A stretch of 64,000 nt of DNA, from NCBI RefSeq assembly GCF_001514285.1, contig NZ_KQ949023.1, forward strand, positions 1,193,139 through 1,257,138. Direction: 5' to 3'. The position numbers and the translations under genes are program-made. Source of the DNA: Streptomyces sp. DSM 15324. GTDB taxonomy: Bacteria > Actinomycetota > Actinomycetes > Streptomycetales > Streptomycetaceae. The notes beneath the pieces were generated by a model. It saw only the letters and a list, made by a program, of their open reading frames with translations, was not told the DNA's origin and did no database searches. This document shows positions 36,045-45,204 of this stretch, in pieces; positions within the stretch are counted from its first letter, which is position 1, and every line of letters begins with the position of its first letter.

Positions 36045-37565
36045 GTGACATATCCGGGACCGCCCAGGCCTGTTCAGGTCTCCGCCACACCCCTCGCGGA
36101 GCTCGCCGACCAGCTGGGGGCCACCGCCGTGCGGAGCGAGGCGACCGTCACGGGCATCACCCACGACTCGCGCGCCGTCCGCCCCGGCGACCTGTACGCC
36201 GCGCTCCCGGGCGCCCGGCTGCACGGTGCCGACTTCGTCACCCAGGCCGCCGGCCTCGGCGCGGTCGCCGTGCTCACCGACCCGACCGGCGCCGAGCGCG
36301 CCGCCGCGACCGGACTGCCGGTCCTGGTCGCCGACGACCCGCGCGCGCGGATGGGCGAGCTGGCGGCCACGATCTACGGCCGCCCGGGCCGCGACCTGCT
36401 CCAGATCGGCATCACCGGCACCTCCGGCAAGACCACCACCGCCTACCTGGTGGAGGGCGGGCTGAAGTCGCTGAAGTCCACCGGGCTGATCGGCACGGTC
36501 GAGATGCGCATCGGCGAGGAGCGCATCAAGTCCGAGCGCACCACCCCCGAGGCCACCGATCTTCAGGCCCTGTTCGCCGTGATGCGCGAGCGCGGGGTCG
36601 AGGCGGTGGCCATGGAGGTGTCCAGCCACGCCCTCGTCCTCGGCCGGGTCGACGGCTGCGTCTTCGACATCGCCGTCTTCAACAACCTCAGCCCGGAACA
36701 CATGGAGTTCCACTCCGACATGGAGGACTACTTCCGGGCCAAGGCGCAGCTGTTCACTCTTGAACGCAGCAAACTCGGCGTGGTCAACCTCGACGACGCC
36801 TACGGCCGCCGGCTGGCCGGCGAGGCCGAGGTCCCGGTCGTCACCTTCTCCGCCGAGGGGCACCCCGACGCCGACTGGCGCGCGACCGAGGTCCACATCG
36901 GCCCGATGGACTCGACGTTCACCGTCCTCGGCCCGGACGGGGTGCGGGTCGCCGCCAGGGCGCCGCTGCCCGGCGCGTTCAACGTGGCCAACACCCTCGC
37001 CGCGATCGTCGCCCTCGCCGCCGCCGGACTCGACCCGCAGACCGCCGCCGACGGCGTCGCCGCCGTACCGGGCGTGCCGGGCCGCCTGGAGCGCGTCGAC
37101 GCCGGCCAGCCCTACCTCGCGGTCGTCGACTACGCCCACAAGACGGACGCCGTCGAATCGGTGCTCAAGGCGCTGCGCAAGGTCACCAAGGGCCGGCTGC
37201 ACGTCGTCATCGGCTGCGGCGGCGACCGGGACCGCACCAAGCGCGCGCCGATGGGCGCCGCCGCGGCACGGCTCGCCGACACCGCCGTACTGACCTCCGA
37301 CAACCCCCGCTCCGAGGACCCCCTCGCGATCCTCGCGACCATGCTCGAAGGGGCCGCGTCGGTGCCCGCGCACGAGCGCGGCGAGGTGCTCCTGTTCGAG
37401 GACCGGGCCGCCGCGATCGCCGCCGCCGTCGCCCGCGCGCACACCGGGGACACCGTGCTGGTCGCGGGCAAGGGCCATGAGCAGGGCCAGGACATCGCCG
37501 GAGTGGTCCGTCCGTTCGACGACCGCCAGGTGCTTCGCGAAGCTATCCAGCAGACCCAGGGATGA
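36045..37565 (+). CDS. murE: UDP-MurNAc-tripeptide synthetase (diaminopimelate-adding)
   Basis: A 506-residue Mur ligase adding the third residue to UDP-MurNAc-L-Ala-D-Glu. The P-loop is GITGTSGKTTTAY, and the substrate motif DNPR (SDNPRSEDP) marks the diaminopimelate-adding type rather than the lysine type; streptomycetes use LL-DAP. GTG 36045 has AAGGG 8-9 nt upstream. In-frame GTG 35910 (with AGGA) and GTG 36000 would add 45 or 15 residues of low conservation. The 180-nt gap after ftsI may hold an internal promoter. Confidence 0.93.
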   Translation: MTYPGPPRPVQVSATPLAELADQLGATAVRSEATVTGITHDSRAVRPGDLYAALPGARLHGADFVTQAAGLGAVAVLTDPTGAERAAATGLPVLVADDPRARMGELAATIYGRPGRDLLQIGITGTSGKTTTAYLVEGGLKSLKSTGLIGTVEMRIGEERIKSERTTPEATDLQALFAVMRERGVEAVAMEVSSHALVLGRVDGCVFDIAVFNNLSPEHMEFHSDMEDYFRAKAQLFTLERSKLGVVNLDDAYGRRLAGEAEVPVVTFSAEGHPDADWRATEVHIGPMDSTFTVLGPDGVRVAARAPLPGAFNVANTLAAIVALAAAGLDPQTAADGVAAVPGVPGRLERVDAGQPYLAVVDYAHKTDAVESVLKALRKVTKGRLHVVIGCGGDRDRTKRAPMGAAAARLADTAVLTSDNPRSEDPLAILATMLEGAASVPAHERGEVLLFEDRAAAIAAAVARAHTGDTVLVAGKGHEQGQDIAGVVRPFDDRQVLREAIQQTQG

Positions 37566-37569
37566 ACTT

Positions 37570-38985
37570 GTGATCGCCCTCTCCCTCGCCGAGATCGCAG
37601 CAGTCGTCGGCGGGCAGACGTACGACATACCGGATCCGTCCGCGGAGGTCACCGGACCGGTCGTCCGGGACTCCCGCGAGGTGGAGCCCGGCAGCCTCTT
37701 CGTCGCCTTCGTCGGTGAACGCGTCGACGGCCACGACTACGCGGCCGCGGTCGTCGAGGCGGGCGCGGTGGCCGTACTGGCCTCGCGCCCGGTCGGCGTG
37801 CCCGCGATCGTCGTGGACGACGTCCAGGCCGCCCTCGGCGCCCTCGCCCGGCACGTCGTGCACACGCTCGGCACGACCCTCGTCGCACTCACCGGCTCCG
37901 CCGGCAAGACCAGCACCAAGGACCTCATCGCCCAGGTGCTCCGGCGCAAGGCGCCGACCGTCTTCACCCCCGGCTCCCTCAACAACGAGATCGGGCTGCC
38001 GCTGACCGCGCTGTCCGCGACCGAGGAAACCCGGTTCCTGGTCCTGGAGATGGGCGCCCGCGGCATCGGGCACATCCGCTACCTCACCGACCTGACGCCG
38101 CCGAAGGTCGGTCTCGTCCTGAACGTCGGCACCGCCCACATCGGCGAGTTCGGCGGCCGCGAACAGATCGCACAGGCAAAGGGCGAGCTGGTCGAGAGCC
38201 TTCCCCCGGCGAGCGACGGCGGGGTCGCGATCCTCAACGCCGACGACCCGTTGGTCCGGGCCATGGCCTCCCGTACGAAGGCGAAGGTGGTCCTTTTCGG
38301 AGAGTCCGGCGAAGCGGACGTACGGGCTGAGAACGTACGACTCACGGACAGCGGACAGCCCTCCTTCAGCCTTCACACACCCTCCGGGTGCAGCGATGTG
38401 ACCATGCGCCTGTACGGTGAGCACCACGTGTCGAACGCGCTCGCCGCGGCCGCCGTCGCCCATGAGCTGGGCATGTCCGTAACAGAGATCGCCACCGCGC
38501 TCTCCGAGGCGGGCTCCCTCTCCCGCTGGCGGATGGAGGTCACCGAGCGCCCGGACGGCGTGACGATCGTCAACGACGCCTACAACGCGAACCCCGAGTC
38601 CATGCGAGCCGCTCTGCGCGCGCTGGCGGCCATGGGCAAGGGGAGGCGGACCTGGGCGGTGCTCGGCAAGATGGCCGAGCTCGGGGACGAGGCGCTCGCC
38701 GAGCACGACGCTGTCGGGCGGCTCGCCGTCCGGCTCAACGTCAGCAAGCTCGTCGCGGTCGGGGGCAGGGAAGCCGCCTGGCTGCAACTGGGCGCATATA
38801 ACGAGGGTTCGTGGGGTGAGGAGTCGGTGCACGTGTCCGACGCACAGGCGGCGGTCGACCTGTTGCGCAGCGAGCTGCGCCCGGGGGACGTCGTACTCGT
38901 GAAGGCGTCCCGATCGGTGGGCCTCGAGAGCGTCGCGCAGGCGCTGCTCGCGACCGGTGCCGAGGGTGAGGTTTCCGCCCGATGA
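37570..38985 (+). CDS. murF: UDP-MurNAc-tripeptide--D-Ala-D-Ala ligase
   Basis: A 471-residue Mur ligase completing the UDP-MurNAc-pentapeptide. Motifs: DSREVEPGSLFVAF at the N-terminal domain, P-loop LTGSAGKTSTKDL, TPGSLNNEIGLPLT, EMGARGIGHI and NDAYNANPESM. GTG 37570 starts 4 nt after the murE stop; the ATG just before it closes after three codons. The stop overlaps the mraY start. Confidence 0.97.
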   Translation: MIALSLAEIAAVVGGQTYDIPDPSAEVTGPVVRDSREVEPGSLFVAFVGERVDGHDYAAAVVEAGAVAVLASRPVGVPAIVVDDVQAALGALARHVVHTLGTTLVALTGSAGKTSTKDLIAQVLRRKAPTVFTPGSLNNEIGLPLTALSATEETRFLVLEMGARGIGHIRYLTDLTPPKVGLVLNVGTAHIGEFGGREQIAQAKGELVESLPPASDGGVAILNADDPLVRAMASRTKAKVVLFGESGEADVRAENVRLTDSGQPSFSLHTPSGCSDVTMRLYGEHHVSNALAAAAVAHELGMSVTEIATALSEAGSLSRWRMEVTERPDGVTIVNDAYNANPESMRAALRALAAMGKGRRTWAVLGKMAELGDEALAEHDAVGRLAVRLNVSKLVAVGGREAAWLQLGAYNEGSWGEESVHVSDAQAAVDLLRSELRPGDVVLVKASRSVGLESVAQALLATGAEGEVSAR

Positions 38986-40055
38986 TGAAGCAGATCCTGT
39001 TCGCGGGTGTCATTGGCCTCTTCCTGACGCTGATCGGCACGCCGCTGCTGATCAAGCTGCTGGCGCGCAAGGGCTACGGCCAGTACATCCGCGACGACGG
39101 CCCGCGCGAGCACGCCAGCAAGCGCGGTACGCCGACCATGGGCGGTATCGCGTTCATACTGGCGACGGTCGCGGCGTACTTCCTGTCCAAGCTGATCACG
39201 GGCAAGCCGCCGACCTACTCCGGTCTGCTGGTGCTGGGCCTGATGTGCGGCATGGGCCTCGTCGGCTTCCTCGACGACTACATCAAGATCGTCAAGCGGC
39301 GCTCGCTCGGTCTGCGGGCCAAGGCGAAGATGGCCGGCCAGCTGATCGTCGGTATCGCCTTCGCGGTGCTCTCGCTGCAGTTCGCGGACTCCCGCGGCAA
39401 CACGCCGGCCTCCACGAAGCTGTCGTTCATCACGGACTTCGGCTGGACGATCGGCCCCGTGCTGTTCGTCGTCTGGGCGCTGTTCATGATCCTCGCCATG
39501 TCCAACGGCGTGAACCTCACCGACGGTCTGGACGGCCTGGCCACCGGCGCCTCGGTCCTCGTCTTCGGCGCGTACACGTTCATCGGGGTCTGGCAGTACC
39601 AGGAGTCCTGCGCCAACGGCGAGACGCTGACGAACCCCAACGCCTGCTACGAGGTGCGCGATCCGCTGGACCTCGCGGTGGTCTCCGCCGCGCTGATGGG
39701 TGCCTGCCTGGGCTTCCTGTGGTGGAACACGTCACCGGCCAAGATCTTCATGGGCGACACCGGTTCGCTGGCGCTCGGCGGCGTCCTCACGGGCCTCGCC
39801 ATCTGCTCCCGCACGGAGCTGCTGGTGGCCATCATGGGCGGTCTGTTCGTCCTCATCACCATGTCGGTGGTCATCCAGGTCGGCTCGTTCCGGCTGACCG
39901 GGAAGCGGGTCTTCCGGATGGCACCGCTCCAGCACCACTTCGAACTCAAGGGCTGGTCCGAAGTCCTGGTGGTGGTCCGCTTCTGGATCATCCAGGGCAT
40001 CTGTGTGATCGTCGGACTGGGCCTCTTCTACGCGGGATGGGCAGCAGACAAGTGA
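38982..40055 (+). CDS. mraY: phospho-MurNAc-pentapeptide transferase
   Basis: A 357-residue polytopic enzyme with about ten membrane segments that makes lipid I on the inner face of the membrane. Family motifs: DDGPREHASKRGTPTMGG, GFLDDYIKI, SNGVNLTDGLDGLA, FMGDTGSLALGG and MAPLQHHFELKGW. The ATG at 38982 overlaps the murF stop; ATG 38985 is an equivalent alternative giving one residue less. Confidence 0.97.
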   Translation: MMKQILFAGVIGLFLTLIGTPLLIKLLARKGYGQYIRDDGPREHASKRGTPTMGGIAFILATVAAYFLSKLITGKPPTYSGLLVLGLMCGMGLVGFLDDYIKIVKRRSLGLRAKAKMAGQLIVGIAFAVLSLQFADSRGNTPASTKLSFITDFGWTIGPVLFVVWALFMILAMSNGVNLTDGLDGLATGASVLVFGAYTFIGVWQYQESCANGETLTNPNACYEVRDPLDLAVVSAALMGACLGFLWWNTSPAKIFMGDTGSLALGGVLTGLAICSRTELLVAIMGGLFVLITMSVVIQVGSFRLTGKRVFRMAPLQHHFELKGWSEVLVVVRFWIIQGICVIVGLGLFYAGWAADK

Positions 40056-41467
40056 CCGATGGGCAGGGGCTCTCCTGGGAGGGCAAGCACGTCACCGTCG
40101 CCGGACTCGGGGTCTCCGGCGTCCCGGCGGCCAAGGTGCTGCACGGGCTCGGCGCCCGGGTCACCGTCGTCAACGACGGCGACGACGCACGCGCGCGTGA
40201 GCAGGCCGCCGAACTGGAGGCGCTCGGCGTCACCGTGCGGCTCGGCGACGGAGCGACCCTGCCCGACGGCACCGACCTCATCGTCACCGCCCCCGGCTGG
40301 AAGCCGGACAAGCCGCTCTTCGCGGCGGCCGCCGAAGCCGGCGTGGACGTCTGGGGGGACGTCGAGCTGGCCTGGCGCCTCAGGGGCCCGGGCGCAGCCC
40401 CTTGGCTGTGCGTCACCGGCACCAACGGCAAGACGACCACGACCCAGATGCTGGCCTCCATCCTGAAGGCGGCCGGACTGCGCACCGCGGCCGTCGGCAA
40501 CATCGGCGTCTCCCTGCTCGACGCCGTCCTCGGCGACGAGGAGTACGACGTCCTCGCCGTCGAACTGTCCAGCTACCAGCTGCACTGGGCGCCCTCCCTG
40601 CGGGCGCACTCGGCCGCCGTGCTGAACCTCGCCCCCGACCACCTCGACTGGCACGGCTCGATGGAGGCGTACGCGCGCGACAAGGGCCGCGTCTACGAGG
40701 GCAATCGCGTCGCCTGCGTCTACAACGTCGCCGACAAGGCCACCGAGGACCTGGTGCGCGAGGCGGACGTCGAGGAGGGCTGCCGCGCCATCGGCTTCAC
40801 CCTCGGCACCCCGGGACCCTCCCAACTCGGCGTGATCGACGGCATCCTGGTCGACCGCGCGTTCGTCGAGAACCGGCAGAAGAACGCCCAGGAACTCGCC
40901 GAGGTCACGGACGTCACCCCGCCCGCCCCGCACAACATCGCCAACGCCCTTGCCGCGGCGGCCCTCGCCCGCGCCTTCGGCGTGCCTCCCAGGGCCGTAC
41001 GGGACGGCCTGCGGGCCTTCACACCGGACGCCCACCGCATCGCCCACGTGGCCGACGTGGACGGCGTCGCGTACGTCGACGACTCCAAGGCCACCAACAC
41101 GCACGCCGCGGAGGCCTCGTTGGCGGCCTACCCGTCGATCGTGTGGATCGCCGGCGGGCTCGCCAAGGGCGCGACCTTCGACGAGCTCGTCGCCAAGTCC
41201 GCCCCACGGCTGCGCGGGGCCGTCCTGATCGGCGCCGACCGCGCGCTGATCGCCGAAGCCCTCGCGCGACACGCCCCGGAGGTACCCGTCGTGGACCTCG
41301 ACCGGACCGACACTGGGGCGATGCTCGCGGCTGTCCAGGAGGCCCGGCGCCTCGCCCGCGCGGGAGACACGGTCCTGCTCGCCCCGGCCTGCGCCTCCAT
41401 GGACATGTTCGTCAACTACAACCAGCGCGGGGACGCGTTCGCCGAAGCGGTGCGCGGACTCGCCTGA
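40052..41467 (+). CDS. murD: UDP-MurNAc-L-alanine--D-glutamate ligase
   Basis: A 471-residue Mur ligase adding D-Glu. Motifs: VTVAGLGVSGVPAAKVL (N-terminal Rossmann), P-loop VTGTNGKTTTTQML, ELSSYQL, HLDWHGSMEAYARDKGR, and VDDSKATNTHAAEASL. GTG 40052 overlaps the mraY stop (GTGA); an in-frame ATG at 40037 is possible and gives MGSRQ. A 122-nt gap follows before ftsW. Confidence 0.96.
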   Translation: MTDGQGLSWEGKHVTVAGLGVSGVPAAKVLHGLGARVTVVNDGDDARAREQAAELEALGVTVRLGDGATLPDGTDLIVTAPGWKPDKPLFAAAAEAGVDVWGDVELAWRLRGPGAAPWLCVTGTNGKTTTTQMLASILKAAGLRTAAVGNIGVSLLDAVLGDEEYDVLAVELSSYQLHWAPSLRAHSAAVLNLAPDHLDWHGSMEAYARDKGRVYEGNRVACVYNVADKATEDLVREADVEEGCRAIGFTLGTPGPSQLGVIDGILVDRAFVENRQKNAQELAEVTDVTPPAPHNIANALAAAALARAFGVPPRAVRDGLRAFTPDAHRIAHVADVDGVAYVDDSKATNTHAAEASLAAYPSIVWIAGGLAKGATFDELVAKSAPRLRGAVLIGADRALIAEALARHAPEVPVVDLDRTDTGAMLAAVQEARRLARAGDTVLLAPACASMDMFVNYNQRGDAFAEAVRGLA

Positions 41468-41589
41468 CGGCGGGTCTTTGGGAGGGCGCGTGACGGTGTC
41501 GTTCAGGTGCGGGCCGGTGGGGGCTTGTCGCGCCCGCGCCGCGGAGCCGCACATGTCAGGGTCCCACGCCCCTAGGGGGTTGTAGTCAC

Positions 41590-42954
41590 GTGTCCAGTAG
41601 TCGTACCGGGAGGCCGCCCGCTCAGCGGGCCGTCAGGAGACCGCCGGCCGCGCGGTCTCCGCGTGACAACCCGGTCCTACGGCTCTACACGCGCGCGCGT
41701 AAAGCCTGGGACCGGCCGCTCACCGCCTACTACGTGATCCTCGGCGGCAGTCTGCTGATCACCGTGCTCGGGCTGGTGATGGTGTACTCCGCCTCGCAGA
41801 TCACCGCGCTGCAGATGTCGCTGCCCGGGTCGTTCTTCTTCCGCAAGCAGTTCCTGGCCGCCTCCATCGGGGCCGTGCTGCTGCTGGTCGCCTCCCGGAT
41901 GCCGGTCAAGCTGCACCGGGCGCTGGCCTACCCGATCCTCGCCGGAGCCGTCTTCACGATGGCCCTGGTGCAGGTGCCCGGGATAGGGATGGCCGTCAAC
42001 GGCAACCAGAACTGGATCTCCCTCGGCGGCTCCTTCCAGATCCAGCCCAGCGAGTTCGGCAAGCTCGCCCTGGTGCTCTGGGGCGCCGACCTGCTCGCCC
42101 GCAAGCAGGACCGCAAGCTGCTCGCCCAGTGGAAGCACATGCTGGTGCCGCTGGTCCCGGTGGCCTTCATGCTGCTCGGGCTGATCATGCTCGGCGGCGA
42201 CATGGGGACGGCGATCATCCTGACCGCGATCCTGTTCGGGCTGCTGTGGCTCGCGGGCGCGCCCACCCGCCTGTTCGTCGGTGTGCTGTCGATCGCGGCC
42301 GCGATCGGGTTCGTCCTGATCAAGACCAGCCCCAACCGGATGGCCCGGCTCGCCTGCATCGGCGCCACCGAGCCCAAGTCCGGGGCCGCCGACTGCTGGC
42401 AGGCCGTGCACGGGATCTACGCCCTCGCCTCCGGCGGGATCTTCGGCTCAGGACTCGGGGCGAGTGTGGAGAAATGGGGACAACTCCCTGAAGCCCACAC
42501 CGACTTCATCTTCGCCGTCACCGGTGAGGAACTGGGCCTCGCGGGGACGCTGTCGGTGCTCGCCCTGTTCGCGGCTCTAGGCTATGCGGGTATCCGCGTG
42601 GCCGGACGCACGGAGGACCCCTTCGTGAGGTACGCCGCGGGAGGTGTGACCACCTGGATCACCGCGCAAGCCGTGATCAACATCGGTGCGGTGCTCGGTC
42701 TGCTGCCGATCGCCGGTGTCCCCCTCCCGCTGTTCTCCTACGGGGGCTCCGCCCTGCTGCCGACCATGTTCGCGATCGGGCTGCTGATCGCCTTCGCACG
42801 TGACGACCCGGCTGCACGGACGGCGCTTGCGATGCGGCAACCCCGCTTTGGTAGAAAGCGGGGTGCCGGGGGTTCCCCGGTGAAACGGGAACCCCGGAGA
42901 TGGAACACGATGCGACGGCGTGCCTCGGCGGCGCGTCCGTCCGGAGAGCGGTGA
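41590..42954 (+). CDS. ftsW: cell division SEDS glycosyltransferase FtsW
   Basis: A 454-residue polytopic protein with about ten membrane segments that polymerises septal glycan from lipid II together with FtsI. SEDS motifs: GLVMVYSAS, FFFRKQ, VNGNQNWI, QPSEFGKLALVLW, EAHTDFIFAVTGEELG and PLPLFSYGGSAL. GTG 41590 follows AGGGGG by about 10 nt. The C-terminal tail is basic and cytosolic. murG begins 6 nt after the stop. Confidence 0.96.
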   Translation: MSSSRTGRPPAQRAVRRPPAARSPRDNPVLRLYTRARKAWDRPLTAYYVILGGSLLITVLGLVMVYSASQITALQMSLPGSFFFRKQFLAASIGAVLLLVASRMPVKLHRALAYPILAGAVFTMALVQVPGIGMAVNGNQNWISLGGSFQIQPSEFGKLALVLWGADLLARKQDRKLLAQWKHMLVPLVPVAFMLLGLIMLGGDMGTAIILTAILFGLLWLAGAPTRLFVGVLSIAAAIGFVLIKTSPNRMARLACIGATEPKSGAADCWQAVHGIYALASGGIFGSGLGASVEKWGQLPEAHTDFIFAVTGEELGLAGTLSVLALFAALGYAGIRVAGRTEDPFVRYAAGGVTTWITAQAVINIGAVLGLLPIAGVPLPLFSYGGSALLPTMFAIGLLIAFARDDPAARTALAMRQPRFGRKRGAGGSPVKREPRRWNTMRRRASAARPSGER

Positions 42955-42960
42955 ATTTCG

Positions 42961-44058
42961 GTGCATGTCGTACTCGCTGGTGGGGGGACCGCCGGCCACA
43001 TCGAGCCCGCGCTCGCCCTCGCGGACGCCCTGCGCAGGCAGGACCCCACCGTGGGGATCACGGCCCTGGGCACCGAGCGCGGCCTGGAGACCACGCTCGT
43101 TCCGCAGCGGGGCTACGACCTCGCGCTGATCCCGGCCGTACCGCTGCCGCGCAAGCCCACCCCCGAGCTGATCACCGTCCCGGGCCGGCTGCGCGGCACG
43201 ATCAAGGCAGCCGAGCAGATCCTGGAGCGCACCAAGGCCGACGCCGTCGTCGGCTTCGGCGGTTACGTGGCCCTGCCCGGCTACCTCGCCGCCAAGCGCC
43301 TCGGCGTGCCGATCGTGGTCCACGAGGCCAACGCGCGCCCCGGCCTGGCCAACAAGATCGGCTCCCGGTACGCCGCCCGCGTCGCCGTCTCCACGCCCGA
43401 CAGCAAGCTGCGTGACGCCCGCTACATCGGCATCCCGCTGCGCCGCTCCATCGCCACCCTGGACCGCGCCGCGGCCCGTCCCGAGGCGCGGCACATGTTC
43501 GGCCTCGACCCCAACCTGCCGACGCTGCTCGTCTCGGGCGGCTCGCAGGGCGCCCGCCGGCTCAACGAGGTCGTCCAGCAGGTCGCGCCCTGGCTCCAGC
43601 AGGCCGGTATCCAGATCCTGCACGCGGTCGGCCCGAAGAACGAACTGCCGCACGTCCAGCAGATGCCGGGAATGCCCCCCTACATCCCGGTACCGTACCT
43701 GGACCGGATGGACCTCGCGTACGCCGCGGCCGACATGATGCTCTGCCGCGCGGGCGCGATGACCGTCGCCGAACTCTCCGCCGTCGGACTCCCGGCCGCC
43801 TACGTCCCGCTGCCCATCGGCAACGGCGAACAGCGGCTGAACGCCCAGCCGGTGGTCAAGGCCGGCGGCGGGCTCCTCGTCGACGACGCGGAACTCACCC
43901 CCGAGTGGGTCAGGGAGTCCGTCCTGCCGGTGCTCGCCGACCCGCACCGGCTGTACGAGATGTCCCGCGCCGCCAGCGAGTTCGGCCGCAGGGACGCCGA
44001 CGACCTGCTCGTCGGCATGGTGTACGAGGCGATCGCGGCGAGTCGCGCCCAGCGATAG
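42961..44058 (+). CDS. murG: lipid II-forming GlcNAc transferase
   Basis: A 365-residue GT-B glycosyltransferase that adds GlcNAc to lipid I at the membrane. Motifs: LAGGGTAGHIEPALALAD (N-terminal G-loop), VVGFGGYVALP, HEANARPGLAN, LVSGGSQGARRLNE and the UDP-GlcNAc site CRAGAMTVAELSAVGLPA. GTG 42961 is the only sensible start. A GC-rich hairpin (44074-44081 with 44090-44097) lies in the gap before ftsQ. Confidence 0.97.
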   Translation: MHVVLAGGGTAGHIEPALALADALRRQDPTVGITALGTERGLETTLVPQRGYDLALIPAVPLPRKPTPELITVPGRLRGTIKAAEQILERTKADAVVGFGGYVALPGYLAAKRLGVPIVVHEANARPGLANKIGSRYAARVAVSTPDSKLRDARYIGIPLRRSIATLDRAAARPEARHMFGLDPNLPTLLVSGGSQGARRLNEVVQQVAPWLQQAGIQILHAVGPKNELPHVQQMPGMPPYIPVPYLDRMDLAYAAADMMLCRAGAMTVAELSAVGLPAAYVPLPIGNGEQRLNAQPVVKAGGGLLVDDAELTPEWVRESVLPVLADPHRLYEMSRAASEFGRRDADDLLVGMVYEAIAASRAQR

Positions 44059-44120
44059 GACGCAGCGGCGGGTCCCCCCGGGCCGAACGCCGGGGGGCCG
44101 AGCCGGGAAAGGGAGTGCGC

Positions 44121-44927
44121 GTGGCCGGATCCGCCACCGTCGAGCGCGGTGCACGCCAGGAGGAGCCGTCCGGCCCGCCCCTCGTCCGAAGGCTGGGCGG
44201 CCCCCGCCGATTCCGTATGATGATCATCATCGGGCTCGCCGTCCTGCTCCTCGGCGGTGGCACGGTCTGGGTGTTGTACGGCTCCCCGTGGACGAGGGTC
44301 GAGCGCGTCGCGGTGTCCGGCACGGACGTCCTGACGCCCGACCAGGTCCGCGAGGCGGCCGCCGTACCGGTCGGATCGGCGCTCGTCTCGGTCGACACCG
44401 GGGCGATCGCCGCGCGGCTGCGCGCACGGCTGCCCAGAATCGGCACGGTCGACGTGGTGCGTTCCTGGCCCCATGGAATCGGCCTGAAAGTGACGGAACG
44501 GCAGCCCGTCCTGCTCATCGGAAAAGGGTCGAACTTCGTGGAAGTGGACGACAAGGGCGTCCGTTTCGCCACGATTTCCCGGACACCGAAGAACGTACCC
44601 CTGCTCGAAATGGCCGTCTCCGCGTCGGGTTCGGGCGGGTCCGGTGCCGCGAGCCTGCGCCGCTTCGGCGAGGACCGGCTGGTGCGTGAGGCGGTGGAGG
44701 TCGCCGGCGACATTCCGGACGCCGTCGCTCAGAAGGCCCGTGCCCTCAAAGTCCGTTCCTACGACGACATCTCGCTGGAGCTGACCGACGGCCGTACGGT
44801 CGCCTGGGGAAGTGCCGACCAGGGAGCCCTGAAGGCGCGTACGCTCGGTGCTCTCATGAAAGCCTCCCCGGCCGCGCGGCACTTCGACGTCAGCGCTCCC
44901 ACGGCCCCCGCGTCATCAGGGAGTTGA
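44121..44927 (+). CDS. ftsQ: cell division protein FtsQ/DivIB
   Basis: A 268-residue bitopic protein of the divisome. A charged cytosolic N-terminus precedes one membrane segment (about 33-53), the POTRA domain (SPWTRVERVAVSGTDVLTPDQVREAA onward) and the beta domain. GTG 44121 follows GGGAG with 5-nt spacing; GTG 44115 is an in-frame alternative. FtsQ links early and late divisome parts through FtsL and DivIC. A 277-nt promoter region separates it from ftsZ. Confidence 0.94.
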   Translation: MAGSATVERGARQEEPSGPPLVRRLGGPRRFRMMIIIGLAVLLLGGGTVWVLYGSPWTRVERVAVSGTDVLTPDQVREAAAVPVGSALVSVDTGAIAARLRARLPRIGTVDVVRSWPHGIGLKVTERQPVLLIGKGSNFVEVDDKGVRFATISRTPKNVPLLEMAVSASGSGGSGAASLRRFGEDRLVREAVEVAGDIPDAVAQKARALKVRSYDDISLELTDGRTVAWGSADQGALKARTLGALMKASPAARHFDVSAPTAPASSGS

Positions 44928-45204
44928 CGCACATCAGCGCAGGCCAGCACCCTGGTTGGGCAGCGACACGGCTGATCACATAGGGTGAAAAGAAAAACGG
45001 GAGGTTCGGCGTGTTCGTTGAACGGGCGCCACTTGTCGACTTAGTGTCCTGTTCAGAAGACTCCAAGGAACAGGCACACTGGTAACCCTAAACTTCAGCG
45101 TTAGGGTTCGGGTCGGCGAAACGGACCGTCCCATTCGGCATCAGTCGTCGGATCGCACCATCTGCGAGGCGGCGACACGTAACTCGAGGCGAGAGGCCTT
45201 CGAC
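44928..45204 (+). promoter_or_regulatory. ftsZ promoter region with several inverted repeats
   Basis: AT-richer than its surroundings. It contains GTTC-GTT-GAAC (45013-45023), CCTGTTC/GAACAGG with a 13-nt spacer (45048-45054 and 45068-45074), and AACCCTAA/TTAGGGTT with a 9-nt spacer (45084-45091 and 45101-45108). GACAC, the core of the WhiA motif, occurs at 44965-44969 and 45174-45178. In S. coelicolor this region carries several ftsZ promoters, one of which rises during sporulation. I could not place the start sites from sequence alone. Confidence 0.75.

Noticed and set aside
34785..37565. 926-codon frame continuing from inside ftsI into murE
   Set aside because: The first part is an alternative frame of ftsI. 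murE begins near 36045, where family similarity and a ribosome site start.
44928..45204. A full BldD box before ftsZ
   Set aside because: Only half-site matches to TNACNC(N5)GTNA were found; I could not place a complete site by eye.
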